Shown: in pieces, positions 1-6,108 of the stretch
Layout of the letters: every line of letters begins with the position of its first letter
Numbering within the stretch: the stretch's first letter is position 1
Assembly: GCA_002298665.1 (NCBI GenBank)
Contig: DBKW01000001.1
Span: forward strand, 1 to 10,523
From: Verrucomicrobia bacterium UBA740
GTDB lineage: Bacteria; Verrucomicrobiota; Kiritimatiellia; RFP12; UBA1067
Direction of reading: 5' to 3'
Length of the DNA stretch: 10,523 bases
Made by a program: the position numbers and the translations under genes
Notes under the pieces: generated by a model
Seen by the model: the letters and a program-made list of their open reading frames with translations, nothing else
What the model was told of the DNA's origin: nothing
The model's database searches: none

Positions 1-56
1 GCAAGGCGTTCTTCGTCCATCGCCGTTCGCCTTTCGAGGACAAGGACGGCGTGTGA
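1..56 (+). CDS. 3' end of an unidentified gene (partial)
   Basis: The frame beginning at base 3 reads KAFFVHRRSPFEDKDGV and stops at TGA 54-56. Its codons (GCG, TTC, GTC, GAC, AAG) match those of the definite genes downstream, and the stop comes just before the repeat array, as expected for a gene end. Only 17 codons are visible, with no recognisable motif, so no function can be given. The other two + frames stay open further into the repeat, but reading through the repeat has no diagnostic value because the repeat is free of stops in several frames. The gene could be real or a chance open frame. Confidence 0.45.
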   Translation, partial: KAFFVHRRSPFEDKDGV

Positions 57-73
57 TAGTCGTACGTTAGCCG

Positions 74-161
74 CGTTGCGCCGGAACGGGGGTGCCGTTG
101 CGCCGGAACGGCGATGCCGTTGCGCCGGAACGGGGGTGCCGTTGCGCCGGAACGGCCACCC
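74..161. repeat. Four-copy 22-bp direct tandem repeat (left array)
   Basis: Four exact copies of the 16-bp core CGTTGCGCCGGAACGG begin at 74, 96, 118 and 140. Each is followed by a 6-bp variable tail: GGGTGC, CGATGC, GGGTGC and CCACCC. The first 15 bases of the core are an imperfect palindrome (CGTT and AACG at the ends, CG and CG inside, one mismatched pair). The 22-bp period is close to two DNA helical turns and is not a multiple of three, so any reading frame shifts at each copy; this argues against coding. The same array, in the same orientation, recurs at the right end of the window. It lies between a gene end and the promoter of the beta-CASP operon. Confidence 0.93.
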
Positions 162-205
162 CGTGTCGGCAAGATGCAAACACGGCGAGACGCCTTGTCG
201 ATGAT

Positions 206-242
206 TTTTCCGAGTCCCCTTGGCAGCAGTCCGAATATTTTC
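206..242. repeat. Dispersed motif, copy A
   Basis: This stretch aligns without gaps to 10265-10301. 28 of 37 bases are identical, including 21 of 25 in the core 211-235, with CGAGTCC and GGCAGCA as the longest shared blocks. Each copy is associated with an array of the 22-bp repeat, but here the motif follows the array while the other copy precedes it. On the minus strand both copies can be read as GLLPRGL followed by G or E and then K, with third-position differences. It may be a small intergenic repeat or the remnant of a short coding segment; I cannot tell which. Confidence 0.6.
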
Positions 243-281
243 ACGACGGTGCTCCTTTTTCGCCTTCGCTCGCAACCCCTT

Positions 282-313
282 GGGACGACCTGTCCCGGGC
301 GTCTTGCGACAGG
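282..313 (+). other. Overlapping small inverted repeats upstream of the beta-CASP operon
   Basis: GGGAC (282-286) pairs with GTCCC (292-296) across a 5-base loop. CCTGTC (289-294) pairs with GACAGG (308-313) across a 13-base loop. The two stems overlap and exclude each other. A T-rich stretch (320-324) follows at a distance, so the second stem could be a weak terminator for the upstream gene, but it lies too far from the T run for a standard intrinsic terminator. Otherwise bases 243-347 contain nothing I recognise. Confidence 0.3.
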
Positions 314-347
314 GTGCGCTTTTATTCCAGAGGCGTGGCGACGGGAC

Positions 348-376
348 TGGAAATAAACGCTTCTTTTTGCTATAAT
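348..376 (+). promoter_or_regulatory. Promoter of the beta-CASP/mnmA/ung operon
   Basis: A perfect TATAAT -10 box (371-376) is preceded by TGC, which forms an extended -10. TGGAAA at 348-353 is a plausible -35 (4 of 6 consensus bases) with a 17-bp spacer. The transcription start predicted 7 bases after the box is at or next to position 383, the A of the start codon, and no Shine-Dalgarno sequence fits between box and ATG. Confidence 0.72.
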
Positions 377-382
377 GCGAAT

Positions 383-1783
383 ATGAAACTGACATTCTAT
401 GGCGCGGCGCAGACGACGACGGGATCCATGCATCTCGTCGAGGCCAACGGCAAACGCATTTTGCTGGATTGCGGTCTCTACCAGGGCCACCGCAAGGAGG
501 CGTTCGAAAAGAACCGGAACATTCCGGTCGACCCGAAGACGATCGACTACGTCATCCTGTCGCACGCCCACATCGACCACTCGGGGAACCTGCCCCAGCT
601 CGTGCGCCAGGGCTTCCGCGGCCGGGTCTTCGCGCGGCAGTCCACCACGGAACTGTGCGATGTGATGCTGCGGGATTCGTGCTTTCTGCAAAAGCGCGAC
701 CTGGAGGTCGTGAACAAACAGCGGCGCAAGCAGGGCAAAAACCTCTTCGAGCCGCTCTACGAGGAAAGCGACGTGGACGCGCTGATGCAGCTCTTCACGC
801 CCGTCCATCTGCACGCGCCGCGGGAGATCGCGCCGGGGATTACGCTGGAGTTCTTCAACGCCGGGCACATCCTGGGCTCCGCGCTTGTGCAGCTCGACAT
901 CCGCGCGGACCGCGGGCGGCGGCACCGGCTGCTCTTCTCGGGCGACCTGGGCCAGCCGGACCAGCCGATCCTGCGCCACTACGAGTATCCGACCGGGGCG
1001 GACATCCTGCTGATCGAGTCCACCTACGCGGACCGGTACCATCCGAGCGCGGACGACGTGGAGATGCGCCTGACGGGGTATCTGCGGCACATCAACCTGT
1101 ACCGGTCGAAACTGATCGTCCCGGCCTTCTCGGTCGGCCGCACGCAGCAGATCATCTACTATCTGAACCGGCTGGCCGCGCAGGGGAAAGTGCCGCGGGA
1201 CGTCCAGGTCTACATCGACTCGCCGCTTTCGCGCAAGGCGACGGAAATCTACGCGCGGCACCGGGAAGTCTACAACGAGGAGGCGCGGCGGATGATCGCC
1301 GCGGGGACGGATCCGCTGACCTTCCCGGGCATGACGTTCGTGGGCACGCCGCAGGAATCGATGGCGCTCAACGACAAGCCCGGACCCATGATCATCATCG
1401 CCGCCAGCGGCATGTGCGAAGGCGGGCGCGTCCTGCACCACCTGCGCCACGGGATATCCAATCCGGACAACATCGTGCTGATCGTGGGCTTCCAGGCGGA
1501 AAATACGCTCGGGCGGCGGATTGTGGAGCGGCGCGAGACGCTGAAGATTTTCGGCGAGGAGATTCCGCTCCGGGCCCAGGTCGAGGTCATCAACGCGCTT
1601 TCGGCGCACGCGGACCGGGCGGGGCTGGCGGAATGGCTGGACGAGATCAAGGACAACGTGCGCCAGGCGTTCGCGGTGCACGGCGAGCCGGAGAAGGTGT
1701 CCGCCATGGTGGATCTCCTGAAGGAGCACGGGGTGTCGAACGCGTTGGCGCCGCAGCCGGGGCAGACGTTCGTGATTGGCTGA
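383..1783 (+). CDS. MBL-fold beta-CASP ribonuclease (CPSF73/RNase J-like, YSH1 family)
   Basis: Predicted cytosolic zinc-dependent ribonuclease of 466 aa. The metallo-beta-lactamase motif SHAHIDHSG is at residues 60-68 (H61, H63, D65, H66). Further metal ligands are H162 in GHILGSA and D188 in GDLG. The beta-CASP part carries IESTYADR (211-218), PAFSVGRTQQ (247-256), SGMCEGGR (342-349), LSAHAD (406-411; usually FSAHAD) and VHGE (432-435). Length and domain order match bacterial CPSF-like beta-CASP proteins such as Thermus TTHA0252; true RNase J is longer, with a C-terminal domain missing here. The open frame continues upstream to 92, but homologues start with an MKLTFxGAA-type strand, which fixes the start at ATG 383. 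It is first in an apparent operon, 20 bp before mnmA. Function is by family; the RNA substrate is unknown. Confidence 0.93.
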   Translation: MKLTFYGAAQTTTGSMHLVEANGKRILLDCGLYQGHRKEAFEKNRNIPVDPKTIDYVILSHAHIDHSGNLPQLVRQGFRGRVFARQSTTELCDVMLRDSCFLQKRDLEVVNKQRRKQGKNLFEPLYEESDVDALMQLFTPVHLHAPREIAPGITLEFFNAGHILGSALVQLDIRADRGRRHRLLFSGDLGQPDQPILRHYEYPTGADILLIESTYADRYHPSADDVEMRLTGYLRHINLYRSKLIVPAFSVGRTQQIIYYLNRLAAQGKVPRDVQVYIDSPLSRKATEIYARHREVYNEEARRMIAAGTDPLTFPGMTFVGTPQESMALNDKPGPMIIIAASGMCEGGRVLHHLRHGISNPDNIVLIVGFQAENTLGRRIVERRETLKIFGEEIPLRAQVEVINALSAHADRAGLAEWLDEIKDNVRQAFAVHGEPEKVSAMVDLLKEHGVSNALAPQPGQTFVIG

Positions 1784-1803
1784 AAAGAAGAAGGATCAGA
1801 CAG

Positions 1804-2880
1804 GTGACATTGGACGACGTGAAGGGTAAGATTGTGGCGGTGGGTCTGTCGGGCGGCGTGGATTCGTCCGTTTCGGCGTTGGCGCTCAAGGCGCGCGGGG
1901 CGACGGTCGTGGGGATAACGATGAAGCTGTGGCGCGGCCAGTACAAGGGCGGGACGCGCGACGCGTGTTTCGGTTCGGGCGAATCGGAGGATATCGCCTC
2001 CGCCGAGGCCTTGGCGCGGAAGATCGGCATAGAGTACCGCGTGTTCGACTGTTCCGCGGCGTACGACGAGACGATCGTGCGGTACTTCCGCGAGACGTAT
2101 CTGGCGGGCAAGACGCCGAATCCGTGCGTGCGGTGCAATGCGACGATGAAGTTCGGGCTTCTGCCGCGCCTGGCGCGGGAGTCGGGGCTGGCGTTCGACT
2201 TTTTCGCGACGGGGCACTATGCGCGGATCGCGGAAAAGGACGGGCGGTATGCGGTGCGCCGCGCGGCGGACGAGGCGAAGGACCAGAGCTACTTCCTCTA
2301 CCGCCTCTCGCAGGACCAGCTCGCGGGGCACGTTTTCCCGCTCGGGGAGCTGACGAAGCGCGAAGTGCGCGAAATCGCGCGCGCCCACGGGCTGGGCGCC
2401 GCGGACAAGCCCGATTCGCAGGACTTCTATTCGGGCGACACGGACGAACTCATCGGCGAAGCGCCGCGTCCGGGCGACATCGTGGACACGAAAGGCCGCG
2501 TCCTGGGGCGCCACACGGGCTTTTGGCACTACACGGTCGGCCAGCGCAAGGGTTTGGGCATCGGCGGGGCGGGCGAGCCGTACTACGTGATCGACCTGGA
2601 CGCCTGCCGCAACCGCGTCATTGTGGCGCATGCGGCGGAGGCGGAAAAGACGGCGTTCCGCGTCGACGACGTGAACTGGATGGGGCGCGCGCCGACGGAC
2701 GAGCCGTTCGCGTGCCTCGTGAAGGTCCGCAGCGCGGGGCGGCTCGTCCCGGCGCAATTCGCCGCGGGCGTCGTCACGCCGGAAAAGGGGCTGGCGGGCG
2801 TGGCGCCGGGCCAGAGCGCCGTCTGCTACGATCCCGAGACCGGGGCGATTTTGTGCGGCGGCGTCATCCAGCGCGATTGA
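1804..2880 (+). CDS. mnmA: tRNA-specific 2-thiouridylase MnmA (variant)
   Basis: The ATP-dependent enzyme adenylates and thiolates U34 of tRNA-Lys, -Glu and -Gln with sulfur passed from a cysteine desulfurase. The start is GTG 1804, with AAGGA 8 bases upstream; product 358 aa. The PP-loop SGGVDSS is at residues 16-22. NPCVRCN (106-112) supplies the first catalytic cysteine (C111), with a second cysteine at C108. Also present are FFATGHYARI (133-142), AKDQSYFLYRLSQDQL (158-173) and an HYTVGQRKGLGI block typical of MnmA. The region that normally reads DSxxICF, with the second catalytic cysteine, is DSQDFYSGD (204-212) and contains no cysteine. An extra cysteine lies at C55 (DACFGSGESED). This therefore looks like a divergent MnmA subgroup, perhaps with different sulfur chemistry. 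It sits 20 bp after the beta-CASP gene and 8 bp before ung. Confidence 0.92.
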   Translation: MTLDDVKGKIVAVGLSGGVDSSVSALALKARGATVVGITMKLWRGQYKGGTRDACFGSGESEDIASAEALARKIGIEYRVFDCSAAYDETIVRYFRETYLAGKTPNPCVRCNATMKFGLLPRLARESGLAFDFFATGHYARIAEKDGRYAVRRAADEAKDQSYFLYRLSQDQLAGHVFPLGELTKREVREIARAHGLGAADKPDSQDFYSGDTDELIGEAPRPGDIVDTKGRVLGRHTGFWHYTVGQRKGLGIGGAGEPYYVIDLDACRNRVIVAHAAEAEKTAFRVDDVNWMGRAPTDEPFACLVKVRSAGRLVPAQFAAGVVTPEKGLAGVAPGQSAVCYDPETGAILCGGVIQRD

Positions 2881-2888
2881 GGGCGGCC

Positions 2889-3560
2889 ATGGACGTGAAG
2901 ATGGAGCCGAGCTGGAAGGCGGAACTCGCGGACGAATTCGAGAGTCCCTACTTCGCGCAGCTGGCCGCTTTCGTGAAGGAGGCGTATGCGAAGGGCGTCG
3001 TCTACCCGCCGGCGAACCTCATCTTCGAGGCGTTCAACCGCACGCCCTTCGACAAGGTCAAGGTCGTAATCCTCGGGCAGGACCCGTACCACAATCCGCG
3101 CCAGGCGCAGGGGCTCAGCTTTTCGGTTCCGGACGGCGTGCAGGTTCCGCCGTCGCTCGCGAACATCTACGCGGAACTCGAGCAGGAGTACGGGCGCCCG
3201 TTCCAGGGGCGTTCGGGCGACCTTTCGGGGTGGGCGGACCAAGGCGTGCTCCTGCTGAACGCCACGCTGACGGTCTCGGGCGGCGCGAACAGCGCCGGAT
3301 CGCACCAGGGACGCGGATGGGAGCGCTTCACGGACGCCGTCATCCGGCGTCTGGCGGCCAAGCGCCGCGGTCTCGTGTACATGCTCTGGGGGGCGTACGC
3401 GCAACGCAAGGCGTCCTTCGTGGATCGCGCGGCGAATCTGGTGCTGGCCTCGGCGCACCCCTCGCCCCTTTCGGCGTACCGGGGGTTCTTCGGCAACGGA
3501 CACTTCAAGGCGTGCAACGCCTATCTGACCGCGCACGGGCAGACGCCCATCGACTGGTAG
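2889..3560 (+). CDS. ung: Uracil-DNA glycosylase, family 1
   Basis: Removes uracil from DNA as the first step of base excision repair. The 223-aa product has the water-activating motif GQDPYHNPRQAQGLSFS (63-79; catalytic D65), the base-recognition strand LLLNATLTV (121-129; N124) and the DNA-intercalation loop AHPSPLSAYRGFFG (189-202; H190), all characteristic of family 1 UDG, at the usual length. Homologues commonly have LLNTxLTV, so the Ala at 125 is a mild variation, as is Tyr for His in SAYRGFF. The start ATG 2889 is 8 bp after the mnmA stop with only a weak GAGGG upstream, consistent with translational coupling. An in-frame ATG at 2901 is an alternative start. Last gene of the operon. 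Confidence 0.96.
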   Translation: MDVKMEPSWKAELADEFESPYFAQLAAFVKEAYAKGVVYPPANLIFEAFNRTPFDKVKVVILGQDPYHNPRQAQGLSFSVPDGVQVPPSLANIYAELEQEYGRPFQGRSGDLSGWADQGVLLLNATLTVSGGANSAGSHQGRGWERFTDAVIRRLAAKRRGLVYMLWGAYAQRKASFVDRAANLVLASAHPSPLSAYRGFFGNGHFKACNAYLTAHGQTPIDW

Positions 3561-3565
3561 GACGC

Positions 3566-3593
3566 AATTCGCCGTCCCATTCCGCGGCGAATT
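3566..3593 (+). promoter_or_regulatory. Perfect 9-bp inverted repeat over the EF-G promoter -35 region
   Basis: AATTCGCCG (3566-3574) is an exact reverse complement of CGGCGAATT (3585-3593), with a 10-base spacer. The right arm ends one base before the TG of the extended -10. No T run follows, so it does not look like an intrinsic terminator for the ung operon. It covers the place where a -35 box would lie and no good -35 is visible, so an operator or activator site for the EF-G gene is the more natural reading. It could still form an RNA hairpin at the 3' end of the upstream transcript. Confidence 0.6.
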
Positions 3594-3594
3594 A

Positions 3595-3603
3595 TGGTAT
3601 AAT
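3595..3603 (+). promoter_or_regulatory. Extended -10 promoter of the EF-G gene
   Basis: TGGTATAAT is a perfect extended -10 element (TG at 3595-3596, TATAAT at 3598-3603). The predicted transcription start is about 3610, only three bases before the ATG at 3613, and there is no Shine-Dalgarno sequence. The best -35 candidates are poor, as is common for extended -10 promoters. The 11-mer TATGGTATAAT recurs exactly upstream of the nfu gene. Confidence 0.75.
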
Positions 3604-3612
3604 AGTACGACT

Positions 3613-5685
3613 ATGGCGAGCGCACTTCAAAACGTACGGAACATCGGCATCGTCGCCCACATCGACGCGGGCAAAACGACGACGACCGAACGCATCCTCT
3701 TTTACACCGGCAAGATCCACCAGCACGGCGACGTGCACGACGGCAACACGACGACGGACTTCATGGTCCAGGAACGCGAACGCGGCATCACGATCCAGTC
3801 CGCGGCGATCACGTGCGAGTGGAAGGGGTGCACGATCAACATCATCGACACCCCGGGGCACGTCGATTTCACGATGGAGGTCGAGCGCTCCCTGCGGGTG
3901 CTGGACGGGGCGGTGTGCGTGTTCTGCGCGGTGGGCGGCGTCCAGCCGCAGTCCGAGACGGTCTGGCGGCAGGCGGACCGCTACCACGTGCCGCGCCTGG
4001 CGTTCGTCAACAAGATGGACCGCATGGGCGCCGATTTCATGCGCGTCGTGGGGGAATTGCGCGACAAGCTGAAGGCGAACGCCGTGCCGGTCGAGCTGCC
4101 GATCGGGCGGGAGGACGCGTTCAAGGGCGTCGTCGACCTCATCCGCATGAAAGGCATCGTCTACGACGAGGCCTCGGAGGGCAAGAAGTTCACGGAAGGC
4201 GAGATTCCGGCGGATCTGAAGGACGAGGCGGAACTCGCGCGCGCCGAACTGGTCGAGAAGGTCGCCGATCTGGACGAGGGCGTCCAGGACGCCTACCTGG
4301 AGAAGGGCGACCTGACGGCGGAGGAGCTGACGCCGGCCATCCGCCGGCTCGTCGTCGCGGGCAAGTTCGTGCCGGTGCTCTGCGGGACGTCCCTGCGCGA
4401 CAAGGGCGTGCAGCCGCTTCTGGACGCGATCTGCGACTATCTGCCCTCGCCGGTGGACCGTCCGCCCGTGGAGGCGACGGACCTCAAGACCGGGGAGAAA
4501 ACGACGCGCAAGCAGGACGATTCGGAGCTTTTGACGGCGCTCGTCTTCAAGATCGCGACGGACCCCTACGTCGGGCGGCTTTTCTTCGTGCGCGTCTACG
4601 GCGGCATCCTCAAGAAGGGCGCCAACGCCTACAATCCGCGCACGAAGAAGCGCGAGCGCATCATGAAGATCGTGCGGCTGTTCGCCGACCACCAGATCGA
4701 GTGCGAGGAGCTGCACGCGGGCGACATCGGCGCGGTCGTCGGGCTGAAGGACTGCACGACGGGCGACACGCTTTGCGCGGAGATGAAGCCCTGCTACCTG
4801 GAGCGCATCGTCGCGCCCCAGCCGGTCATGTTCATGGCGATCGAGCCCAAGAGTTCCGCGGACAAGGACAAGCTCGTCGCCTCCATGCAGGCGCTCGCGG
4901 CGGAAGACCCCACCTGCCGCTTCCGCGAGGACGAAGAGACGGGCCAGACGATTCTGTCGGGCATGGGCGAGTTGCATCTGGAGATCCTGGTGGACCGCCT
5001 GAAGCGCGAGTTCAAGTGCGCGGCGAACGTGGGCAAGCCCATGGTGAGCTACGAGGAGACGGTCACGCGGCCGGCCACGGTGGACTTCACCTTCGACCGC
5101 GAACTCGGGGGCAAGCGGCACGCGGTGAGCCTGCAGATCGCGGTGCGGCCGCTGGAACGCGGCAAGGGTCGCAGCATTGGTCTTTCGCGCGAGTTCCGCA
5201 ATCTGGTCGCGGACAAGCATCTGCAGGAGTGCGTCGAGCAGGGGCTGCTGGACGGCGTGACGACGGGCGTCCTGGCGCGCTTCCCCATGACGGACATCGC
5301 CGTCGAATGCACGGGCGCGACGCTGGTCGATCCGGAAATCTCGGACGAAGTCGCTTTCCGTTCCGCGGCGGTCATGGGCTTTCGCGAGGCGGCCGAGGCG
5401 GCCGGTCCGGAGTTCCTGGAGCCGATCATGAAGCTCGAGATCACCACCCCGCCGGAAAACGTCGGCGAAGTGCTGGGGGATCTGAACGCGCGGCGCGGCA
5501 CGGTTCTCGACATGGAACAGCGCGGCGACATGCAGGTCGTGCATGCGCACGTTCCGCTCGCGAGCCTGTTCGGCTACTCGACGGCCATCCGTTCGCTGAC
5601 GAAGGGCCGCGCGTCCTATTCGATGGAGCCGGACACGTTCGAAATCGTGCCGCGGGCGATCCGCGAAGAAATTTTGAACCGCTGA
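3613..5685 (+). CDS. fusA: Elongation factor G, possibly EF-G2 (mt/spd-EFG2-like) class
   Basis: A 690-aa translational GTPase. G domain: AHIDAGKTT (15-23), switch I RGIT (57-60), DTPGH (79-83) and NKMD (133-136). Domains II to V follow at normal positions, with domain V starting near LEPIMKLEITTPPEN (602-616). The start at ATG 3613 fits the conserved RNIGIxAHIDAGKTT N-terminus. Switch I context (TTDFMVQERERGITIQSAA) and domain IV depart from canonical EF-G. Where canonical proteins have QSGGRGQYG this one has RELGGKRHAV (496-505), and the second domain IV tip loop (about 568-577) lacks the usual histidine. From memory these traits resemble the mitochondrial/spirochaete-planctomycete EF-G2 group, which works mainly in ribosome recycling with RRF. 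The gene stands alone, not in a str operon. Identity as an EF-G is certain; its role in translocation or recycling is open. Confidence 0.93.
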   Translation: MASALQNVRNIGIVAHIDAGKTTTTERILFYTGKIHQHGDVHDGNTTTDFMVQERERGITIQSAAITCEWKGCTINIIDTPGHVDFTMEVERSLRVLDGAVCVFCAVGGVQPQSETVWRQADRYHVPRLAFVNKMDRMGADFMRVVGELRDKLKANAVPVELPIGREDAFKGVVDLIRMKGIVYDEASEGKKFTEGEIPADLKDEAELARAELVEKVADLDEGVQDAYLEKGDLTAEELTPAIRRLVVAGKFVPVLCGTSLRDKGVQPLLDAICDYLPSPVDRPPVEATDLKTGEKTTRKQDDSELLTALVFKIATDPYVGRLFFVRVYGGILKKGANAYNPRTKKRERIMKIVRLFADHQIECEELHAGDIGAVVGLKDCTTGDTLCAEMKPCYLERIVAPQPVMFMAIEPKSSADKDKLVASMQALAAEDPTCRFREDEETGQTILSGMGELHLEILVDRLKREFKCAANVGKPMVSYEETVTRPATVDFTFDRELGGKRHAVSLQIAVRPLERGKGRSIGLSREFRNLVADKHLQECVEQGLLDGVTTGVLARFPMTDIAVECTGATLVDPEISDEVAFRSAAVMGFREAAEAAGPEFLEPIMKLEITTPPENVGEVLGDLNARRGTVLDMEQRGDMQVVHAHVPLASLFGYSTAIRSLTKGRASYSMEPDTFEIVPRAIREEILNR

Positions 5686-5696
5686 GCGGGGAAATA

Positions 5697-5729
5697 TGGT
5701 ATAATATAAATCTATCCGACATAAAGGAG
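5697..5729 (+). promoter_or_regulatory. Extended -10 promoter and RBS of nfu
   Basis: TGGTATAAT (5697-5705) is a perfect extended -10 just past the EF-G stop codon. The predicted start near 5712 gives a leader of about 26 bases containing AAAGGAG (5723-5729), 8 bases before ATG 5738. TTGAAC (5674-5679) is a possible -35, but its 20-bp spacer is long. A small palindrome, CCGCTGAGCGG (5679-5689), overlaps the EF-G stop and the -35 region. It allows transcription of nfu and the following tRNA independently of EF-G. Confidence 0.7.
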
Positions 5730-5737
5730 AACCTGCA

Positions 5738-5959
5738 ATGGACGAGAAAATCAAGGCGAAACTGGAAGATATGCGCATCGCTCTTCAGGCGGACGGCGGA
5801 GATCTCGAGCTGGTCTCGATCGACGGGAAAGTCGTGCGCCTGAAATTGGTCGGGCATTGCGGGACGTGTCCATACGCGATGATGACCCTCAAGCAGGGCA
5901 TCGAGGCGGGGCTTCGGGAGATCGACCCGGAGATCACCGTCGAGCGCGTCGAGGATTGA
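5738..5959 (+). CDS. nfu: NifU C-terminal-domain Fe-S scaffold protein (Nfu)
   Basis: A 73-aa stand-alone NifU C-terminal domain that binds and transfers a [4Fe-4S] cluster, usually as a dimer, in the cytosol. The diagnostic motif GHCGTCPYAMMTLKQGIE (39-56) provides the CxxC ligands C41 and C44. It is preceded by ADGGDLELVSIDG (18-30), the usual start of the domain. The length matches single-domain Nfu proteins; there is no N-terminal scaffold or A-type domain. The histidine before the first cysteine and the YAM after the second differ from the common GACxGCPSS form. It has its own promoter and a strong RBS, and the tRNA-Val gene begins only 10 bp after its stop, so the two are probably cotranscribed. 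Clients are unknown. MnmA upstream might depend on Fe-S chemistry, but no direct link is shown. Confidence 0.93.
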   Translation: MDEKIKAKLEDMRIALQADGGDLELVSIDGKVVRLKLVGHCGTCPYAMMTLKQGIEAGLREIDPEITVERVED

Positions 5960-5969
5960 CGCCTCTTTC

Positions 5970-6046
5970 GGACGATTAGCTCAGTTGGTTAGAGCAGGAC
6001 CTTTACACGGTCAAGGTCGGGGGTTCGAGTCCCTCATCGTCCACCA
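5970..6046 (+). tRNA. tRNA-Val (anticodon TAC)
   Basis: A 77-base cloverleaf with encoded CCA. The acceptor stem GGACGAT (5970-5976) pairs perfectly with ATCGTCC (6036-6042), the discriminator A is at 6043 and CCA at 6044-6046. The D arm is GCTC/GAGC. The anticodon loop is TTTACAC, with TAC at 6004-6006 reading GUA/GUG valine codons. The T arm is GGGGG, TTCGAGT, CCCTC with one G-T pair. The outermost anticodon-stem pair is G27 (5997) with A43 (6013), a mismatch, leaving four pairs. No T-rich terminator follows. It is closely linked to nfu upstream and lies 62 bp before the GH110 start codon. Confidence 0.97.
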
Positions 6047-6057
6047 AACACGAACCG

Positions 6058-6074
6058 CCGCGGGAAGTCCGCGG
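6058..6074 (+). other. Small hairpin between tRNA-Val and the GH110 gene
   Basis: CCGCGG (6058-6063) and CCGCGG (6069-6074) flank the loop GAAGT and can form a 6-bp stem. The following bases are GTAAAAAG, with no T run, so it is not a standard terminator on the + strand. It may mark processing of a tRNA-containing transcript or have no function. No clear promoter is visible in the 62 bp before the GH110 gene. Confidence 0.35.
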
Positions 6075-6108
6075 GTAAAAAGCCGAGAAGGCGCCAGGAG
6101 TGGGGATT

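Noticed and set aside
74..161. CRISPR array
   Set aside because: The units are 22 bp head to tail with only 6-bp variable tails, leaving no room for spacers, and no cas genes are present.
92..382. N-terminal extension of the beta-CASP frame through the repeat array
   Set aside because: It translates the tandem repeat, has no homology, and would cross the promoter. The family N-terminus begins at ATG 383.
3592..5778. Very long open frames on the minus strand across EF-G (and similar ones across 1270-2757 and 6034-9168)
   Set aside because: Arg/His-rich shadows of GC-rich coding sequence. The + strand proteins are unmistakable.
6022..6046. tRNA 3' end as an attachment site for an island carrying GH110
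   Set aside because: No direct repeat of the tRNA end is visible after the GH110 gene, and there is no integrase.
6064..6079. Terminator after tRNA-Val formed by the CCGCGG stem
   Set aside because: The stem is followed by GTAAAAAG, not a T run, on the + strand.
6100..6108. GTG 6100 as the start of the GH110 gene
   Set aside because: It would overlap the AGGAG that is properly spaced for ATG 6109, and the signal peptide starts normally from 6109.
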